Under the pieces are notes generated by a model. That model saw only the letters and a program-made list of their open reading frames with translations. It did not search any database and was not told the DNA's origin. A DNA stretch of 64,000 bases from Mangrovicoccus ximenensis (lineage in GTDB: Bacteria; Pseudomonadota; Alphaproteobacteria; Rhodobacterales; Rhodobacteraceae): contig NZ_QBKZ01000024.1 in assembly GCF_003056725.1 (NCBI RefSeq), positions 1 through 64,000 on the forward strand. Direction: 5' to 3'. Shown here one piece after another: positions 37,541 to 46,095 of this stretch. Each line of letters begins with the position of its first letter. The stretch's first letter is position 1. The translations under genes were made by a program, and so were the position numbers.

Positions 37541-38341
37541 ATGAAACTGTCTTTCGCCTCCCTGCGCCGCAAGCCGCGCGTGAACGTGGTCCATCTCCAA
37601 GGTGTGATCTCTTCCCAGACGCGCGGCAGCGCGCTCAACGACCGCAGCCTCGCGCCGCTGATCGAGAAGGCCTTCTCGAAGGGAAAGCCCGCGGCGGTGG
37701 CGCTGGTGCTGAACTCGCCGGGGGGCAGCCCGGTGCAGTCCTCGCTGATCGGCGCGCGCATCCGCCGCCTCGCCGAGGAGAAGCAGATCCCGGTCCATGC
37801 CTTCGTCGAGGATGTCGCGGCTTCGGGCGGCTACTGGCTGGCCTCGGCCGCCGACCATATCTGGGTCGATCCCTGTTCGGTCGTGGGCTCGATCGGCGTG
37901 ATCTCTTCCTCCTTCGGCGCGCATGAGCTGATCGCCCGCCACGGGATCGAGCGGCGGGTGCATACCGCCGGGCGCTCCAAGAGCATGCTCGACCCGTTCC
38001 GCCCCGAGAAGGACGAGGACATCGCGCGGCTCGACGGCATCCTTTCGCAGATCCACGATGCCTTCATCGCCCATGTGAAGGACCGCCGCGGTGCCAGGCT
38101 GCCCGCAGAGGCGGACCTGTTCACCGGCGAGGTCTGGGTCGGGCAGAAGGCGGTCGAGCTCGGCCTCGCCGACGGCCTCGCCCATCTCAAGCCGAAGATG
38201 CAGGAACTCTACGGCGAGAAGGCGGCCTTCACCGTCTTCGCCAAGCGGCGCGGGCTGATCCCCTTCGTCGGCGCCCGCATCGCCGGAGACCTCGGCCTCG
38301 CGATCGAGGAGCGGGCGCTCTTCGCGCGTTACGGGCTCTGA
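37541..38341 (+). CDS. S49-family serine protease (SppA-like)
   Basis: 266 residues from the ATG at 37541. VNVVHLQGVISS, LVLNSPGGSPVQSS, the catalytic Ser in VAASGGYWLA, VGSIGVISSSFG and the catalytic Lys in GRSKSMLDPFR are all present. No signal peptide or membrane anchor is clear, so it is probably the short single-domain SohB/SppA36-like type. It removes signal peptides or membrane-protein remnants. Next gene is 4 bases downstream. Confidence 0.9.
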   Translation: MKLSFASLRRKPRVNVVHLQGVISSQTRGSALNDRSLAPLIEKAFSKGKPAAVALVLNSPGGSPVQSSLIGARIRRLAEEKQIPVHAFVEDVAASGGYWLASAADHIWVDPCSVVGSIGVISSSFGAHELIARHGIERRVHTAGRSKSMLDPFRPEKDEDIARLDGILSQIHDAFIAHVKDRRGARLPAEADLFTGEVWVGQKAVELGLADGLAHLKPKMQELYGEKAAFTVFAKRRGLIPFVGARIAGDLGLAIEERALFARYGL

Positions 38342-38345
38342 ACCC

Positions 38346-38531
38346 GTGATCAAGATCGTCACCTTCTTCCTGATCGGCATGGCCATCCTGGCGATCTTCG
38401 GCCGACTCCGCTTGCCCAGGCTGCCGAAGCCCCGGGGCAGAACGAAACTCAAGGCACCGCGCCGGTGCCCGCGCTGCGGCGGCTTCATCGTCGGCAGCGG
38501 ACCGTGCAACTGCGAGGAGCGCGACACGTGA
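38346..38531 (+). CDS. small membrane protein with a zinc-ribbon tail
   Basis: 61 residues starting at GTG 38346. One membrane helix (IVTFFLIGMAILAIFG), a basic linker (RLPRLPKPRGRTKLK) and a C-terminal CPRCGGFIVGSGPCNC with four Cys, which can bind one zinc. It overlaps the antiporter start (TGATG), and the 4-base gap to the protease suggests one operon. It may be a tail-anchored regulator of the neighbouring membrane proteins. Confidence 0.7.
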   Translation: MIKIVTFFLIGMAILAIFGRLRLPRLPKPRGRTKLKAPRRCPRCGGFIVGSGPCNCEERDT

Positions 38532-39481
38532 TGATGGACTGGGTCTATACCGGGCTGGGATTGGTGATCCTGGTGCTGGCCGGCGATGCTCTGGTGAAGG
38601 GGGCGGTGAACCTCGCGCTCCGCCTCGGCATTCCCGCGCTGATCGTCAGCCTGACGATCGTCGCCTTCGGCACCTCGGCGCCCGAGCTGCTGATCGGCAT
38701 CCAGGCCGTGCTGGACGATGCGCCGGGCATCGCGCTCGGCAACGTGGTCGGCTCGAACACCGCCAACATCCTCCTGGTGATGGGCATCCCGGCGCTGATG
38801 GCGCCGATCATGACCGGCGCATGCGACACGCGGAAATCCTATTACGGGATGCTCGCGGGCAGCTGCCTGTTCATCGCCATCTGCTTTCTCGGCCCGATCA
38901 CCTGGATGCATGGCGTCGTTCTTCTGGCGGCGCTGGTCGCCGTGCTCTGGGACCAGGCGCGCGACGCCCGCGCCCACCGCAAGGCGATGACTGCCGAGGA
39001 GGAGATCGAGGAGGTCGAGGGCGCCGACCCGTCGATGCCCGGCTGGAAGATCGGGCTCTGGCTGGTGCTGGGCCTCGTCGGCCTGCCGATCGGCGCCGAC
39101 CTGCTGATCGAGGGCGCGGTCAACATCGCCCGCGATTTCGGCATCTCCGAGACCGCCATCGGCCTGACCCTCGTCGCGGTCGGCACCTCGCTGCCGGAGC
39201 TCGCCACGACCGTCGTCGCCGCGCTGCGCCGCCATGCCGAGGTCGCGCTCGGCAATGTCATCGGCTCGAACGTCTTCAACCTTCTGGGCATCATCGGCGT
39301 CACCAGCTTGGTCAAGCCGATCCCGGTCGACACGCAATTCCTGACGACCGATCTGTGGGTGATGCTCGGCGCCTCGGTGCTGATGGCGCCCTTCGTGCTG
39401 ATGGGCAAGAACATGACCCGGCCGGTCGGGGCGCTGCTGCTGGCGCTCTATGCGGGCTATCTCGTCGTCGTGCTGGGCTGA
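38531..39481 (+). CDS. calcium/sodium antiporter, CaCA family (YrbG-like)
   Basis: 316 residues. Two inverted repeats each with the signature loop: FGTSAPELLIG in the first and VGTSLPELATT in the second, followed by ALGNVVGSN and ALGNVIGSN. About ten membrane segments, with a central acidic loop (EEEIEEVEG). It exchanges Ca2+ for Na+ or H+. The ATG at 38531 is chosen because it overlaps the upstream stop. Confidence 0.93.
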   Translation: MMDWVYTGLGLVILVLAGDALVKGAVNLALRLGIPALIVSLTIVAFGTSAPELLIGIQAVLDDAPGIALGNVVGSNTANILLVMGIPALMAPIMTGACDTRKSYYGMLAGSCLFIAICFLGPITWMHGVVLLAALVAVLWDQARDARAHRKAMTAEEEIEEVEGADPSMPGWKIGLWLVLGLVGLPIGADLLIEGAVNIARDFGISETAIGLTLVAVGTSLPELATTVVAALRRHAEVALGNVIGSNVFNLLGIIGVTSLVKPIPVDTQFLTTDLWVMLGASVLMAPFVLMGKNMTRPVGALLLALYAGYLVVVLG

Positions 39482-39492
39482 GGAGGGCAGAG

Positions 39493-40272
39493 ATGGGCGT
39501 TGCGCTGGTAACCGGAGCGGGCAAGCGGCTTGGGCGGAGCATGGCGCTCTGCCTGGCGCGGCAGGGGCATGACATCGCGGCGCATTACGCGAGCTCCGCC
39601 GCCGAGGCCGAGAGCCTCTGCGCGGAGGTGCGCGCGATGGGGCGGGAGGCGCGGGCCTTCCGCGCCGACCTGACCCGCGAGGAGGAGATGCAGGCGCTGG
39701 TGCCCGCCGTGGCGGAGGCCTTCGGGCGGCCGTTGACGGTGCTGGTGAACAACGCCTCGATCTTCGACTACGACAATATCCGCAGCGCCACCCGCGGCAG
39801 CTGGGACCGGCACATGGAAAGCAACCTGCGGGCGCCTTTCGTGCTGATCCAGCACTTCGCCGCGCAGGTGCCCGAGCCGGTCGCGGACGATCGCGGAGAG
39901 CCGGTGGCGCAGGGCCTCGCCGTCAACATGATCGACCAGAGGGTGCGCAAGCTGACCCCGGAATTCATGACCTACACCCTGGCCAAGATGGGGTTGTGGA
40001 CATTGACCCAGACCGCGGCCCAGGGGCTTGCGCCGCGGGTCCGGGTGAACGCGATCGGCCCGGGCCCGACGCTGCAGGGCGCCCGCCAGAGCGATGCGCA
40101 TTTCGCCGGGCAGCGCGCCGCGACCGTGCTCGGCCGCGGGTCCAATCCCGAGGATATCGAGCAGGCGCTGCTTTATTTCCTGACGGCGCGGGGCGTGACC
40201 GGACAGCTGATCTGCACCGATGGCGGCCAGCATCTCGCCTGGCAGACTCCGGATTTGCTTGGCGTAGAGTAA
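39493..40272 (+). CDS. SDR oxidoreductase, FolM/pteridine-reductase-like
   Basis: 259 residues. Rossmann VTGAGKRLGRSMA, VNNAS, and the catalytic YTLAKMG (Tyr and Lys). A VNMIDQRV segment in place of the usual Ser is what FolM and pteridine reductases have. An NADPH-dependent reductase of dihydropterins or a related substrate. A ribosome site (AGGAGGGCAG) precedes the ATG. It is the last gene before the AT-rich region. Confidence 0.82.
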   Translation: MGVALVTGAGKRLGRSMALCLARQGHDIAAHYASSAAEAESLCAEVRAMGREARAFRADLTREEEMQALVPAVAEAFGRPLTVLVNNASIFDYDNIRSATRGSWDRHMESNLRAPFVLIQHFAAQVPEPVADDRGEPVAQGLAVNMIDQRVRKLTPEFMTYTLAKMGLWTLTQTAAQGLAPRVRVNAIGPGPTLQGARQSDAHFAGQRAATVLGRGSNPEDIEQALLYFLTARGVTGQLICTDGGQHLAWQTPDLLGVE

Positions 40273-40560
40273 CCTTTCCCCGGCCAGTTGTGCACCGGTG
40301 AAAGAGGGCGTCATAAATGCATCAAGGAATTGTTAGAATTCTCAAAATCTTAAGGTGTGTCTGAAAATCTTTTCTTTGTTTTCAGACCCTTGAAATTTAG
40401 CCCAAGAAATGGGCAATCTGTGGAAAGACAGGTGAAACAAGGGAAAAACGCATCTACCCAGAACTTCTCCAGAGAGTTATCCACAACTTCGGTGGATTTG
40501 TTCTCTCTTGAGCTCGCTCCGGAAACGCGGCAGGGCTCCAAGGAATCAAGACGCCCGGAC
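40273..40560. promoter_or_regulatory. AT-rich intergenic region with a DnaA-box and inverted repeat
   Basis: 288 bases with roughly half the GC of their surroundings. A perfect DnaA-type box TTATCCACA lies at 40477-40485, with a weaker one (TGTGGAAAG) at 40419-40427 and a possible one at 40289. A perfect 9-base inverted repeat (GTCTGAAAA at 40359-40367, TTTTCAGAC at 40379-40387) with an 11-base pyrimidine-rich loop sits in the middle. It may be an origin-like or DnaA-regulated region or only the promoter of uvrC; one perfect box is not enough for an origin. Confidence 0.45.
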
Positions 40561-42435
40561 ATGACTGCCGATTCTGACCTTCCTCCCGATGCGCCGCTGA
40601 CCGGCCACGCCCTGATCGCGGACTACCTGCGCAATCTCGAGACCTCGCCGGGCGTCTACCGGATGCTCGATGCGCAGCAGCGGGTGCTCTATGTGGGCAA
40701 GGCGCGGAACCTCAAGGCGCGGGTCTCGAGCTATGCGCGGCCGCATGGCCATAGCGGGCGGATCGCGCGGATGATCTCGGAAACCGCGTCGATGATGTTC
40801 CTCACGACGCGCACCGAGACCGAGGCGCTGCTGCTCGAGCAGAACCTGATCAAGCAGCTCAAGCCGCGCTACAACGTGCTCCTGCGCGACGACAAGAGTT
40901 TCCCGAACATCCATGTCACCGGGCACGACTTCCCGCAGATCACCAAGCACCGCGGCAAGAAATCGGCGCCCGGGCGCTATTACGGACCCTTCGCCTCCGC
41001 AGGCGCGGTGAACCGGACGCTGAACCAGCTGCAGCGGGTCTTCCTGCTCCGGAACTGCACCGACAGCCAGTTCGAGAGCCGCACGCGCCCCTGCCTGCTC
41101 TACCAGATCAAGCGCTGCAGCGCGCCTTGCGTCGGCTATGTCTCCGCCCCCGAATACCGCGCGCTGGTGAAGGATGCAGAGGAGTTCCTCTCGGGGAAGT
41201 CCACCAAGCTTCAGGCGCAGCTCGCCGAGGAGATGCAGAAGGCCTCGGAAGCGATGGAATTCGAGCGCGCCGCCGCGCTGCGCGACCGGATCCGGGCGAT
41301 GACCCAGGTGCAGACCGCGCAGGGCATCAACCCGCGCGGCGTGGCCGAGGCCGACATCGTCGCGCTGCATGCCGAGAACGGACAGGCCTGCGTCCAGGTG
41401 TTCTTCATCCGCGCCAACCAGAACTGGGGCAACCGCGACTACTATCCGCGCGTCGGCGAGGGGGTCAGCGAGACCGAGATCATGGAGGCCTTCCTCGGCC
41501 AGTTCTATTCCGACCGCGAGCCGCCGCGGCAGCTCTTGCTGTCGCATGGCATCGAGGACGAGGATCTGATGCTCGAGGCGCTGGCGCAGAAGGCCGGGCG
41601 CAAGGTCGAGATCCTCGTTCCGCAGCGGGGCGAGAAGGCCGAGCTGATCGCCGGGGCCGCACGCAATGCCCGCGAGAGCCTGGCGCGCAAGATGTCCGAG
41701 ACCGCGACCCAGGGCAAGCTCCTGCGCGGGGTCGCCGAGGCCTTCGGGCTCGACGCGCCGCCCGCGAGGATCGAGGTCTACGACAACTCGCATATCCAGG
41801 GCACCAACGCGGTCGGCGGCATGATCGTCGCTGGCCCCGAGGGGTTCCTGAAGACCCAGTACCGCAAGTTCAACATCCGCGGCGACGAACTGGTCCCGGG
41901 CGACGATTTCGGCATGATGAAAGAGGTGCTGACGCGCCGGTTCAAGCGCCTCTTGAAGGAGGATCCGGACCGGACGCTGGGGCTCTGGCCGGATCTGCTG
42001 CTGATCGACGGCGGTGCCGGGCAGGTGAGCGCAGTCCACGAGATCATGCAGGAATTCGGCGTCGAGGACGTGCCGATGGTCGGCGTCGCCAAGGGCATCG
42101 ACCGCGACGCGGGCAAGGAGGAATTCCACCGGGTGGGCCAGAGGCCGATGGCGCTGCGCCGCAACGACCCGGTGCTCTATTTCATCCAGCGCCTGCGCGA
42201 CGAGGCGCACCGCTTCGCCATCGGCACCCACCGGGCCAAGCGCGCCAAGGCCGTGGGGGCGACGCCGCTCGACGAGGTTCCGGGCGTGGGCGCGGCGCGG
42301 AAGCGCGCGCTGCTGGCGCATTTCGGCTCGGCCAAGGCCGTTGGCCGTGCCAATCTCGCCGACCTTCGCGCGGTGGAGGGCATCTCCGACAGCATGGCGC
42401 AGAAGATCTACGATTTCTTCAACCCGGGCAGCTGA
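40561..42435 (+). CDS. uvrC: excinuclease ABC subunit C
   Basis: 624 residues. GIY-YIG domain [30 protein letters not shown], Cys-containing central region [17 protein letters not shown], UvrB-interacting [12 protein letters not shown], and a C-terminal endonuclease with [20 protein letters not shown] (the D/H catalytic part), LLIDGGAGQ and a helix-hairpin-helix tail [18 protein letters not shown]. The protein cuts on both sides of the lesion in nucleotide-excision repair. Start at 40561 because upstream codons lie in the regulatory region. Confidence 0.95.
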   Translation: MTADSDLPPDAPLTGHALIADYLRNLETSPGVYRMLDAQQRVLYVGKARNLKARVSSYARPHGHSGRIARMISETASMMFLTTRTETEALLLEQNLIKQLKPRYNVLLRDDKSFPNIHVTGHDFPQITKHRGKKSAPGRYYGPFASAGAVNRTLNQLQRVFLLRNCTDSQFESRTRPCLLYQIKRCSAPCVGYVSAPEYRALVKDAEEFLSGKSTKLQAQLAEEMQKASEAMEFERAAALRDRIRAMTQVQTAQGINPRGVAEADIVALHAENGQACVQVFFIRANQNWGNRDYYPRVGEGVSETEIMEAFLGQFYSDREPPRQLLLSHGIEDEDLMLEALAQKAGRKVEILVPQRGEKAELIAGAARNARESLARKMSETATQGKLLRGVAEAFGLDAPPARIEVYDNSHIQGTNAVGGMIVAGPEGFLKTQYRKFNIRGDELVPGDDFGMMKEVLTRRFKRLLKEDPDRTLGLWPDLLLIDGGAGQVSAVHEIMQEFGVEDVPMVGVAKGIDRDAGKEEFHRVGQRPMALRRNDPVLYFIQRLRDEAHRFAIGTHRAKRAKAVGATPLDEVPGVGAARKRALLAHFGSAKAVGRANLADLRAVEGISDSMAQKIYDFFNPGS

Positions 42436-42556
42436 GACCGGCAGGACGTGCCGCAGGCGGCGTCCGTGCCTCGCAGGGCCGGGCGCTCGGGCGCGGTGAC
42501 CTTTCCGCCCGGCTCCCGGACCGGGAGGTATCGCATTTCCGGAGAGCTGGACCCAC

Positions 42557-42697
42557 ATGAACGCAAGACCGCATGTCTTTTCCGAGGGGCGCGCTGCCGG
42601 GGGCTGGGCCTGCATCCTGATCATCGAGCGGGCCGAGCACGTGCTGGGCGGCGGGCGGCGCTGCACCTACCGGATCACCCCGGCCGCGGCGGGCTGA
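42557..42697 (+). CDS. possible small protein
   Basis: 46 codons from ATG to TGA (MNARPHVFSEGRAAGGWACILI...). The start has a GGAG-like purine stretch 9-13 bases upstream. No recognised family; it could be a real small gene between uvrC and the next short gene or a chance frame. The flanking 42436-42556 and 42698-42826 show nothing else. Confidence 0.3.
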   Translation: MNARPHVFSEGRAAGGWACILIIERAEHVLGGGRRCTYRITPAAAG

Positions 42698-42826
42698 GCC
42701 CCGTTTGCGGCGGCGCGGCATGTGCCGCAGGCGGTTCAGGCCGCACCAACAGACGGATTCTGCCATGCATGGACCGCACGGCGGGATTGCACAGGTGGAC
42801 GTGGTTTCTGCGGCGCAGAAAGCCTA

Positions 42827-42858
42827 TCTTCGGTTGCAACAGACGAATTGACCGAAGA
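42827..42858 (+). promoter_or_regulatory. inverted repeat in the leader of the small gene at 42871
   Basis: Perfect 8-base arms TCTTCGGT (42827-42834) and ACCGAAGA (42851-42858), 12 bases before the ATG. Near enough to the ribosome site (GGAGAAC) to act as a translational hairpin or as an operator. Confidence 0.4.
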
Positions 42859-42870
42859 CGGAGAACACCG

Positions 42871-42996
42871 ATGATCAACCGTACCGATGCCGAAACGATC
42901 CGCGCCGCCCACCAGATGCGCAGCGACGCCATCCGCAACTTCTTCGCGCGCCTGCTCGGCTCGCACGCCCCGGTCGGCGCACCGCACCACTCGTGA
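42871..42996 (+). CDS. small helical protein
   Basis: 41 residues: MINRTDAETIRAAHQMRSDAIRNFFARLLGSHAPVGAPHHS. A ribosome site (GGAGAAC) and a strong terminator just behind make it a likely real gene. The central helix HQMRSDAIRNFFARLL is amphipathic; short proteins with the pattern RAxxMRSxAIRxxF are common in Rhodobacteraceae (DUF1127-like in size), of unknown role. Confidence 0.6.
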   Translation: MINRTDAETIRAAHQMRSDAIRNFFARLLGSHAPVGAPHHS

Positions 42997-43030
42997 CCGC
43001 CCGCCCCGGCTCTGCCGGGACCGGCCCGTG

Positions 43031-43067
43031 AAAAAGCCCCGGCTGTCGATCGACGGCCGGGGCTTTT
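43031..43067. terminator. bidirectional rho-independent terminator
   Basis: Stem AAAAGCCCCGGC with GGCCGGGGCTTTT around a ~11-base loop, with an A run before and a T run after, so it works on both strands: it ends the small gene at 42871 and the convergent hydrolase gene. Confidence 0.92.
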
Positions 43068-43110
43068 CCGTTTCCGGAAGGCCGGGAGGCGCAGCACGCC
43101 CCCCGCGGGA

Positions 43111-44085
43111 TCACTCGGCGGCCAGCGCCTTGCCCTCGGCGAAGGCCGCGCCGAAGAAGGAAACCAGCTTGGCGAAGGGGATCTTGTCGAGCCGGTCGTA
43201 GAGATCGACATGGTTGCAGTCCGCCACCTTGAAGAGCTCCTTCGGCTCCGGCGCTTCGTCGAAGACGTCCTCGGAAAAGTAGAGCGAATGCGCCTCGTCC
43301 CCGGCGACCAGCAGCAGCGGACGCCCGGCCAGCCAGTCGAGGTCGTCGAGCAGGGCGAAGTTCATCCAGGCGGGCGACGAGGTCATGGTGAACTGCGTCG
43401 TCGAGCGCGGATGGTAGCCGCGCGGACGGGCATAGAATTCGCCGAATTCCGCTCCGACCGGGTTCGCCCCGGCATCCCATTCGAGCGGCGCGCCGCGGTC
43501 GGTCATCGCCGCATCGCCGGTCTCGAAATCGCTCCAGCGCTGTTCGGCCAGCGTCTTCAGCGCGGCTTGGCGGTCGGCATCGGTCAGGCTGTCGCCGAAG
43601 CCCTTCTTCATCATCCGGCTGATGTCATACATCGACACCGTCGCCACCGCCTTGATCCGCGGGTCGATCTTGGCCGCGGACAGCGCGAAGCCGCCCGAGC
43701 CGCAGATGCCGATCGCGCCGATCTGTTCGCGCGCGACGAAGGGGCGGGTGCCGAGGAAATCGACCGCCGCCATGAAATCCTCGACCATCTGCTCGGGCGA
43801 GGAAAGATGCAGCGCGCCGCCTTCGGAGGCGCCGTTCCAGGCCGGGTCGAAGGTCAGCACGACGAAGCCCTGCTTCGCCAGCTCGTTGGCATAGATGCCG
43901 GGGCCCTGCTCCTTGACGCCGCCATAGGGCGCGCCGACGATCAGCGCCGGATATTGCGCGGTCTCGTCGAAATCGGCCGGGGCGTAGAGATCGGCGGCAA
44001 TGCCGATGCCGTAGCGGGTCTCGTAGCTGACCGGGCGGCGGGTGACGTCAGGGGAAAGTTCGAAGATGTAGTTGTCCTTGGGCAT
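43111..44085 (-). CDS. alpha/beta hydrolase
   Basis: 324 residues. An elbow segment IGAIGICGSGGFALS, a catalytic-type loop LLVAGDEAHSL and CNHVDLYD near the end fit the alpha/beta-hydrolase fold of the YcjY/dienelactone-hydrolase neighbourhood. The first 30 residues read MPKDNYIFELSPDVTRRPVSYETRYGIGIAADLYAP. No signal peptide. The substrate is unknown. Same strand as the SDR and the cyclophilin-like gene after it. Confidence 0.8.
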   Translation of the reverse strand: MPKDNYIFELSPDVTRRPVSYETRYGIGIAADLYAPADFDETAQYPALIVGAPYGGVKEQGPGIYANELAKQGFVVLTFDPAWNGASEGGALHLSSPEQMVEDFMAAVDFLGTRPFVAREQIGAIGICGSGGFALSAAKIDPRIKAVATVSMYDISRMMKKGFGDSLTDADRQAALKTLAEQRWSDFETGDAAMTDRGAPLEWDAGANPVGAEFGEFYARPRGYHPRSTTQFTMTSSPAWMNFALLDDLDWLAGRPLLLVAGDEAHSLYFSEDVFDEAPEPKELFKVADCNHVDLYDRLDKIPFAKLVSFFGAAFAEGKALAAE

Positions 44086-44138
44086 GTCTGCCTCCTTTCG
44101 GAATGGGGCGGGGGCGCCGCGGTCGCGGCGCCGGGATG

Positions 44139-44885
44139 TCATTCGGGCTGGACGGTCGGGCGGAACAGGATCTCGTTCACGTCGACATAGGCGGGCTGGG
44201 ACACGGCAAAGGCCACCATGTCGGCCATGGTCGAGGCCGGGATGCCGATCTCGCCGACCACGTCGCGCACTGCGTCGCCGAGGCCTTCCTCGGTGATGTG
44301 GCTGGCCAGCTCGGTATTCACCGCGCCGGGCGAGATCACCGTGACGCGGATGTTGTGCGGCTTCACCTCCTGGCGCAGCCCTTCGGAGAGCGAGCGCACC
44401 GCGTGCTTGGTCGCGCAATAGACCGCGCCGGTCGCCACAGTCTTGTGCCCGTAGACCGAGGACACGTTGATCACATGGCCGGATTTCTGCTCCTTGAACA
44501 CCGGCAGCGCGGCGGCGATGCCGTAGAGCGTGCCCTTGAGATTGACGTCGACCATCCGGTCCCATTCGTCGATCCGCAGGCTCTCCATCGGCGAGAGCGG
44601 CATCAGTCCGGCATTGTTGAAGATCACGTCGAGGCGGCCGAAGGTCTCCGTCGCCGCCGCGACCAGCGCCTGCAGGTCCGCGAGCTTGGTGACATCGGTG
44701 GCCACCGCGATGGCCTCGCCGCCCGCGGCGCGGATATCGGCGGCGATCGCGTCGAGACGGTCCTTGCGGCGCGCGCCGAGCACCAGCTTCGCGCCCTGCG
44801 CGGCCAGGCCGCGGGCGGTGGCTTCGCCCATGCCGCTCGAGGCGCCGGTGATCGCGATGACCTTGCCCTTGATGTTGTCCGTCAT
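44139..44885 (-). CDS. SDR-family oxidoreductase
   Basis: 248 residues. Rossmann TGASSGMGEATA, NNAGLM, the catalytic Ser in NVSSVYG and YCATKHAV with Tyr and Lys. Cofactor preference is probably NADP (GARRKDR after the second strand). It is related to serine/3-hydroxy acid dehydrogenases. Spaced 53 bases from the hydrolase and 37 bases from the cyclophilin-like gene, so the three form an operon. Confidence 0.88.
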   Translation of the reverse strand: MTDNIKGKVIAITGASSGMGEATARGLAAQGAKLVLGARRKDRLDAIAADIRAAGGEAIAVATDVTKLADLQALVAAATETFGRLDVIFNNAGLMPLSPMESLRIDEWDRMVDVNLKGTLYGIAAALPVFKEQKSGHVINVSSVYGHKTVATGAVYCATKHAVRSLSEGLRQEVKPHNIRVTVISPGAVNTELASHITEEGLGDAVRDVVGEIGIPASTMADMVAFAVSQPAYVDVNEILFRPTVQPE

Positions 44886-44922
44886 GCCGGTTTTCCCTTC
44901 CTGTTCAGTCAGCCGCGCCCGG

Positions 44923-45276
44923 TCACTGGGCGGCTTCGATCCGCATCCGGTAGTTGCCCTTCTTCAGCAGCCCGTCGAACGCGCCGTCGATGGCGCCGAG
45001 CCGCACCAGCCCCGCCGCTGCGGAAAAGGGCTTGTAGAAGATCGCCAGGTTCCCCCAGGGCGCATAGACCGTCAGGTCGCCGGCCTCGGGCTTGTAGGCG
45101 CGCGGCGCCTCCGACGTGTCGATCTTGCCGGGCAGGTCGGCGATCTTCTCGATGCCGTGATAGTCGCTGATCTCCAGGTCGAGCGGCAGCATCGCGGCGA
45201 AGCTGCGCCCGGCCGGGGTGTCGTCGAGGGTGGCGGCGATCTCGGTCTCGCCTGCGGTCATGCGGATGCGGGTCAT
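44923..45276 (-). CDS. cyclophilin-like fold protein
   Basis: 117 residues: RIRMTAGETEIAATLDDTPAGRSFAAMLPLDLEISDYHGIEKI, then GDLTVYAPWGNLAIFYKPFS, then LVRLGAIDGAFDGLL. This is the small cyclophilin-like beta barrel that often follows SDR/oxidoreductase genes. Role unknown. First gene of its operon: a ~350-base promoter region lies behind it. Confidence 0.82.
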   Translation of the reverse strand: MTRIRMTAGETEIAATLDDTPAGRSFAAMLPLDLEISDYHGIEKIADLPGKIDTSEAPRAYKPEAGDLTVYAPWGNLAIFYKPFSAAAGLVRLGAIDGAFDGLLKKGNYRMRIEAAQ

Positions 45277-45627
45277 GTCTGTCTCTCCTGCGGGACCGGG
45301 ACCTGCGGGGCAGGCACCGGGCCGTGCGTTGCGGGCCGGAGCTGGATCTAGCCGGTCCTGCGCCCCGGATAACCCCCGGCACATTGCTTCCTCCCATGAG
45401 GCGCGCTCATGAATGGCGCGGGAACCTTGGCGCAGCCCTGCGGTTGCGCGCAAGCCCGGGCAAGCGTGGCTCAGCATGGCCGCCACTCATGAAGCCGCCT
45501 CATGACCGTCTTCGGGCCAGCGCCCATGAAAGCGCTGGCGGGCCTGACTAGCTCTGGGCGAGGATGGCGCGGGATCGGCCCGCGCCGCCGGCCGAGATGC
45601 CGCCTTCCCGACAGGAGACGACCTGAC
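45277..45627. promoter_or_regulatory. divergent promoter region with repeated CTCATGA boxes
   Basis: 351 bases between the cyclophilin-like operon and the cupin gene. CATGAG-GCGCG-CTCATG forms a perfect inverted repeat at 45395-45411, and CTCATGA occurs twice more as a direct repeat at 45487-45493 and 45500-45506 (13-base period). This spacing pattern suits a dimeric regulator that controls both sides. No regulator gene is nearby. Confidence 0.5.
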
Positions 45628-46095
45628 ATGACCCTTTCCCGCCTCGCCGCCGCCGCCACGATCGCCGCCCTTGCTGCGCCCGCCGCCTTCGCGCAGTCGC
45701 TGGAAATCACCAAGGCCGAGGACCGCGCCGGACAGATCGGCAGCAGCGAGACCTTCTCCGGCACCGCCTATGTCGCGCCGGTCTTCGCACCGAACATGAA
45801 CGATGTCAGCGCCGGCGAAGTCACCTTCCTGCCGGGCGCGCGCTCCGCGTGGCACACCCATCCGGTCGGCCAGTACCTGGTCGTGACCCAGGGCACCGGC
45901 TGGTACCAGGAAGAAGGCCAGCCCAAGCAGATCATGCAGGCCGGCGACGTGGTCTTCGCTCCGGCGGGCGTGAACCACTGGCACGGCTCCACCGCAACCA
46001 CCTCGGTCACGCATCTGGCGATCCAGGCGAACGAGGACGGCTCGGCCGTGACCTGGGGCCGCCTGGTGACCGACGAGGAGTTCAATGGCGAATAA
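45628..46095 (+). CDS. secreted cupin-domain protein
   Basis: 155 residues. Signal peptide (ALAAPAAFA) to about residue 22, then a single cupin: GARSAWHTHPVGQYLVVTQGTGWYQEEG with the metal His-x-His, and DVVFAPAGVNHWHGST with a second His pair. The same family as periplasmic carboxymuconolactone-like cupins of oxidoreductase operons. It overlaps the next gene by 11 bases, which makes co-translation likely. Confidence 0.88.
   Translation: MTLSRLAAAATIAALAAPAAFAQSLEITKAEDRAGQIGSSETFSGTAYVAPVFAPNMNDVSAGEVTFLPGARSAWHTHPVGQYLVVTQGTGWYQEEGQPKQIMQAGDVVFAPAGVNHWHGSTATTSVTHLAIQANEDGSAVTWGRLVTDEEFNGE

Noticed and set aside
40546-42666. 706-codon open frame on the minus strand over uvrC
   Set aside because: Antisense to all conserved UvrC motifs.
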